DNA of 38,697 bases from Planctomycetota bacterium (GTDB lineage Bacteria > Planctomycetota > UBA1135 > UBA2386). Location of the stretch: assembly GCA_027621295.1 (NCBI GenBank), contig JAQCBR010000026.1, forward strand, positions 1 through 38,697, written 5' to 3'. Every line of letters starts with the position of its first letter. Position 1 is the stretch's first letter. A model generated the notes under the pieces. That model was not told the DNA's origin. It saw only the letters and a program-made list of their open reading frames with translations, and did no database searches. This document shows positions 35,662 through 38,697 of this stretch, one piece after another. A program made the position numbers and the translations under genes.

Positions 35662-36789
35662 TCACCCGTCCGCGCGGAGCGCGCGCTCGATCGCGTCGCG
35701 CAGCTCCCGGACGCCGTACTCGTCCTGCAGGAAGATCCGGATCGCCGCGATCTTCCCGTCACGCCCGACCAGCACGTAGTCGGGCACCTGCTCCACGCCG
35801 TAGCGCAGCGCGATGTCGGCCCGGAGCCCGCGGCCGTCGAACACGTGCGGCCAGGTCTTCTCCTCGGCCTTGGCTGCCGCCTTGACCGCGTCGGCGTCCT
35901 CGTCCATCGCGACGCCGAGGACCGCGAAGCCCCGCTCGCCGTACTCGGCGACGAGCTTCGTCAGCTCCCGGTGCGTGCTCCGTCCCCGGAGCGCGGTCGG
36001 CGCCCAGAAGTCGAGGAGCAGGACCTTGCCGCGGTAGGCGGCGAGCGTCACGACGTCACCGCCGAGGGTCGTCCCGGAGAACGGGATCGCCTCGGAACCG
36101 ACCTCCAGTTCGAACGCAGCGCGGCGGTCTCGGGCCACGCCGCCCCAGTAGGTCTTGGGGAACTTCCCGGCCAGCTCGTCGAGGGCCTTCTCGTACGCGC
36201 CTTCCTCGAGGTCCTCCCGCTCGCGGACCGCCGTGGCCCGATACCAGAGCACGTGCGCCCGCGCCTCGTCGTCCTCGGCCGCGGCGAGCGCTGCGTCGAA
36301 GATCGCCTCGCCCCGGTCGACCTCGACGAGGCGGGTCATCAGGAAGAGCGCGAGCGCCATCCTCTCCTCGAACGGCGCGTCCTTGCCGACGGCTGCGTCG
36401 ATCCACGACTCGCGCTCGGTGCCCATGCCGAGGCGTCCGGCGAGTTCGGCCGCAGCCGCGAGTTCGAGCGCGGGTGCGGCCGCGGCGTCGAGTGCCCTGA
36501 GCGTGTCACGCGCCGCGTCCTCCCGACCGATGTCGGCCTGGATGTTGACGAGGAGCAGTCGCCCGTTGATCGCGTCCGCCCCGCTCGCATCGCCGAGCCA
36601 GCTCTCGAGCAGCCCGGCGTGGCGCTCGGCCATCGCCTTGAAGTCCTGGAAGCTGACCCGTCCCTGCCGTTCGCGGACCAATTCCTCCCGGTCTCGGTCG
36701 AAGCGGGCGCGCAGGTCGGCGAGTGAGCTCTGGCACGGAGCCGATGCGCAGAGGAGGGCCAGCGTGAGCAGCGTGGGGATTCGAGGCAT
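35662..36789 (-). CDS. TlpA-like thioredoxin-fold protein lacking redox cysteines
   Basis: This 375-residue secreted protein has a signal peptide (LLTLALLCASAPCQ). A long helical TPR-like region spans about 20-225, followed by a C-terminal thioredoxin fold of the TlpA/AhpC type: SGTTLGGDVVTLAAYRGKVLLLDFW, given here as VVTLAAYRGK and VLLLDFWAPTALRG. The active site should read WCXXC after the strand; here it is WAPTALRG (Trp262), so both cysteines are missing. The cis-proline segment VEQVPDYVLVG is retained and the strand FAVLGVAMDEDAD is present. The domain therefore probably binds rather than reduces. It stands between convergent ridA and a divergent ABC gene. Confidence 0.85.
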   Translation of the reverse strand: MPRIPTLLTLALLCASAPCQSSLADLRARFDRDREELVRERQGRVSFQDFKAMAERHAGLLESWLGDASGADAINGRLLLVNIQADIGREDAARDTLRALDAAAAPALELAAAAELAGRLGMGTERESWIDAAVGKDAPFEERMALALFLMTRLVEVDRGEAIFDAALAAAEDDEARAHVLWYRATAVREREDLEEGAYEKALDELAGKFPKTYWGGVARDRRAAFELEVGSEAIPFSGTTLGGDVVTLAAYRGKVLLLDFWAPTALRGRSTHRELTKLVAEYGERGFAVLGVAMDEDADAVKAAAKAEEKTWPHVFDGRGLRADIALRYGVEQVPDYVLVGRDGKIAAIRIFLQDEYGVRELRDAIERALRADG

Positions 36790-36835
36790 GGACAGACGCG
36801 GGGATCGTTGGGATGACCGGTGCCGGAACGCCGCG

Positions 36836-36842
36836 TAGTCTA
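36836..36842. promoter_or_regulatory. overlapping -10-like hexamers on both strands between divergent genes
   Basis: The palindrome TAGTCTA holds TAGTCT on the plus strand (36836-36841) and TAGACT on the minus strand (36842-36837), both fitting TANNNT. It lies about 38 bp before the ABC gene ATG (36880) and about 47 bp before the TlpA-like ATG (36789). A shared bidirectional promoter is possible. Confidence 0.4.
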
Positions 36843-36879
36843 ACCACGTGCGCTCGCGTCGCCGCTGCGCTCGGACCGC

Positions 36880-38235
36880 ATGGGAGTCGATTCATCAAAG
36901 GCCACTCCGCCCGCCTCGGAGCTCCTCGAGGTCAGCGATCTCGTGGTCGAGCGCCCGGGGATGCGGATCCGCGTGGCTGGGCTGCGTGTGGCTGCGGGTG
37001 ACGCCGTGGCGATCCTCGGTCCGTCGGGTTCCGGCAAGTCGAGCCTGCTCGCAGCGCTCCTCGATCACCGTCGCGAGGGAGAGGTGCTCGGGATCTCGGG
37101 CAGGATCCGCTTCGCGGGCGAACCACGCCCGACCCGCGGCAGCCCCGCCTGGCGGTCCTGGCTCCGTGGCCCCGTGGTCGCCGTGCCGCAGGACGCGCGC
37201 GCGGCGTTCGACCCGCTGCGTCCGCTGGGCGACCAGATCGCCGAACTCGCGGGAGTCAGCCCGGAGGACGCGTGCGCGGCGCTCGAGCTTCTCCGTGGTG
37301 CCGATGCGCGCTCGCTCGCGGGTCGCCATCCGCACCAGGTCTCCGGCGGCGAGGCCCAGTCCGCGCTGCTCGCAGTGGCACTCGCGCGGCCGTCGGTCCG
37401 CCTCTGCGTCCTCGACGAACCGTCGGCCGGTCTCGACGCGGAGCGCGCCACGGCGGTGGTCGCGGCGGCGGACGCGCTGCGTGGCCGGTGCGTCGCGCTG
37501 ATGATCGCGACGCACGACGTCGCGCTCGCCGAGCGACTCGCCGCGCTTCCGCACCACCTGGACGCGGACGGAACGCTGCGTCCGGGCTGGCCGGCACGAC
37601 CCGCATTTCCCCGGCCCGATCTCGCCGACGGGGAAGCCTCCGTCGTGCTCCGCGCGCGGGACGTCGGCGTCGTCGTGGGCGGCGCCGCGATCCTGGAGCG
37701 CGCCGACCTCATGCTCCGCGCCGGGCAGAACCTCGCGGTCCGGGGTGCCTCGGGAGCGGGCAAGACGACGCTCGCGCGCGTGCTCGTCGGGCGGATCGAG
37801 CCGACGACCGGCGCTGTGGAACGCGTCGGTCGGGTCCTGCTGCTCGACCAGGACGCGGCGGGGTCCCTGACCCCGCACCGGACGATCGCATCGCTCTGCG
37901 CGGAGTCTGCGGCAGACGGTTTCGACGTCGCCGCGGAGGCGTCCCGCCTCGGGCTTCCCGCGTCGGTGCTCGGGGCGACGGCGGACTCGCTGTCCGGCGG
38001 CCAGCTCCGCCGGGCTGCGCTGCTGCGAGCGCTGGCTGCCCGTCCCGATGCGCTGATCCTCGATGAACCGACCGCCGGCCTCGACAGGCTCGCCGCGGTC
38101 CAGGTCGTCGAGACCCTTCTCGAAGCGCAGGCCCGCACCGGGGTCGCGCTGCTCTGGATCACACACGACGAGGATCTGGCGGCCGCGGTGTCCGGGGACG
38201 CCGCGGTCCTCATCCGACGAGGTCGCACTTGCTGA
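36880..38235 (+). CDS. tandem ABC-transporter ATPase (Opp/Dpp type, two nucleotide-binding domains)
   Basis: This 451-residue cytoplasmic protein has two full ATPase domains. Domain 1: Walker A GPSGSGKSS (47-55), Q-loop AVPQDARAAFDPLRPLGDQI, signature VSGGE (154-158), Walker B LCVLDEPSAGLD, switch His in IATHD. Domain 2: Walker A GASGAGKTT (289-297), Q-loop LLDQDAAGSLTPHRTI, signature LSGGQ (371-375), Walker B ALILDEPTAGLD, switch His in WITHDED. The Q-loop pattern QDaxxxxnP is that of oligopeptide, dipeptide and nickel importers, so a fused DppD/DppF-like or microcin-type pair is likely. Permease and binding-protein genes are not next to it. The next gene starts inside its end (TTG at 38229). 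Confidence 0.93.
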   Translation: MGVDSSKATPPASELLEVSDLVVERPGMRIRVAGLRVAAGDAVAILGPSGSGKSSLLAALLDHRREGEVLGISGRIRFAGEPRPTRGSPAWRSWLRGPVVAVPQDARAAFDPLRPLGDQIAELAGVSPEDACAALELLRGADARSLAGRHPHQVSGGEAQSALLAVALARPSVRLCVLDEPSAGLDAERATAVVAAADALRGRCVALMIATHDVALAERLAALPHHLDADGTLRPGWPARPAFPRPDLADGEASVVLRARDVGVVVGGAAILERADLMLRAGQNLAVRGASGAGKTTLARVLVGRIEPTTGAVERVGRVLLLDQDAAGSLTPHRTIASLCAESAADGFDVAAEASRLGLPASVLGATADSLSGGQLRRAALLRALAARPDALILDEPTAGLDRLAAVQVVETLLEAQARTGVALLWITHDEDLAAAVSGDAAVLIRRGRTC

Positions 38236-38697
38236 AGACTCTGCTGCTGTCGCTGTCTGCCCTCGCCCCGCAGGAACCGGTCGGCCCACCGGTCGACGCG
38301 GGGCCGTCCGTGGGCGCGCTCGCCTTCGTCGAGGTCGAGGGTGGGGGGCGCTACCGGACCGACGAACTCGACGCGGCGGGCCGGACCGCGATCTGGCTCT
38401 CGGTCGCCGCGGGGTCGGACCACGACCCGGTCGGCGCGTCCGGGGTGTCCCGCGTGTTCGGTGAGCTGCTGCGGCAAGCCTCGCCGTCGCCGAGCCGCGA
38501 GCTGCCCTCCGAGGTGATCGTCACCGACCGCGCGGTGATGGTCGGCGTCGTGGTCGCCGACCCGGACGCACAGCGCGCGGCCGTGGCACGCTGCGCCGCG
38601 TGGCTGCGCGGGGAGCTCGAGCTGACCGACGACGAGATCCTGGCCGCGCGCGGGCGAGCGCTGCTCCGCGCCGACGACGAGGCGGCGGTGCTGCCCG
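38229..38697 (+). CDS. M16-like peptidase-family protein, partial (C-terminus beyond right edge)
   Basis: An open frame starts at TTG 38229, inside the end of the ABC gene (stop at 38235), and runs to the window edge, about 156 codons. It opens with a short signal-like segment (LKTLLLSLSALAPQE). RTAIWLSVAAGSDHDPVGAS and VSRVFGELL follow, similar in pattern to the start of M16 (insulinase/processing peptidase) domains. In active M16 enzymes this helix holds the zinc motif HXXEH; here there is none, so this domain would be catalytically inactive, as in M16 partner subunits. A helical segment with LTDDEILAARGRALL also fits the fold. The family call is tentative and the rest is not visible. Confidence 0.55.
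   Translation, partial: MLKTLLLSLSALAPQEPVGPPVDAGPSVGALAFVEVEGGGRYRTDELDAAGRTAIWLSVAAGSDHDPVGASGVSRVFGELLRQASPSPSRELPSEVIVTDRAVMVGVVVADPDAQRAAVARCAAWLRGELELTDDEILAARGRALLRADDEAAVLP

Noticed and set aside
35183-35665. An N-terminal extension in frame with the lipocalin
   Set aside because: It lies opposite ridA and has no domain; the lipoprotein signal begins at 35182.
35646-35678. TCCGCGC/GCGCGGA inverted repeat around the ridA and TlpA-like stops
   Set aside because: Seven pairs around a 19-base loop in GCGC-rich DNA; likely chance.

Overview
This 38.7 kb window is very GC-rich (roughly 70%), densely coding bacterial DNA. The gene content points to Planctomycetota: a DUF1501 gene next to a DUF1549/DUF1553 gene, a DUF1080-ThuA fusion, a DUF5722 protein, a MoxR/DUF58/BatA cluster with secreted propeller and alpha/alpha-toroid proteins, and a ComEC/Rec2 protein. 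This assignment rests on recognised families, not on a marker gene or a search. I found no rRNA, tRNA, CRISPR array, insertion sequence or phage gene. There are 26 coding sequences, two of them cut by the window edges, and no gene-free gap exceeds about 215 bp.

Layout. (1) 1-15718, all minus strand: an eight-gene run of MoxR AAA ATPase, DUF58 protein, BatA-like VWA membrane protein, second VWA membrane protein with a glutamine-amidotransferase-like domain, a giant secreted PQQ-type propeller protein, a secreted squalene-cyclase-like toroid protein, a DUF4175-like membrane protein and a secreted coiled-coil protein running off the left edge. Three junctions are ATGA stop/start overlaps. (2) 15933-19268, minus strand: uracil phosphoribosyltransferase, TatD, enolase and an FtsB-like protein. 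(3) 19436-20014, plus strand: a hypoxanthine phosphoribosyltransferase, divergent from the uracil enzyme. (4) 20030-28581: an S46 dipeptidyl-peptidase-like protein (minus), a thioredoxin-like/toroid protein (plus), then the DUF1501 and DUF1549/DUF1553 pair (minus). (5) 28650-30929, minus: ComEC/Rec2. (6) 31004-34619, plus: CoaD, a DUF5722 glycosidase-like protein and a DUF1080-ThuA fusion. (7) 34631-36789: a Blc-type lipocalin (minus), RidA (plus) and a TlpA-like protein lacking the redox cysteines (minus). (8) 36880-38697, plus: a tandem ABC ATPase of the Opp/Dpp type and the start of an M16-like protein.

Working together. Region 1 looks like a dedicated envelope system. A cytoplasmic MoxR ATPase and DUF58 protein would act on membrane-anchored VWA proteins, which would act with large secreted proteins. 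Region 2 combines core metabolism with cell division. Regions 4 to 6 suggest secreted degradation of peptides and glycans.

The two most notable observations are the extended MoxR/VWA/propeller/toroid operon and a recurrent TANNNT hexamer placed 8-10 nt before the ATG of five genes with no Shine-Dalgarno sequence. The second pattern is what leaderless transcription would look like.
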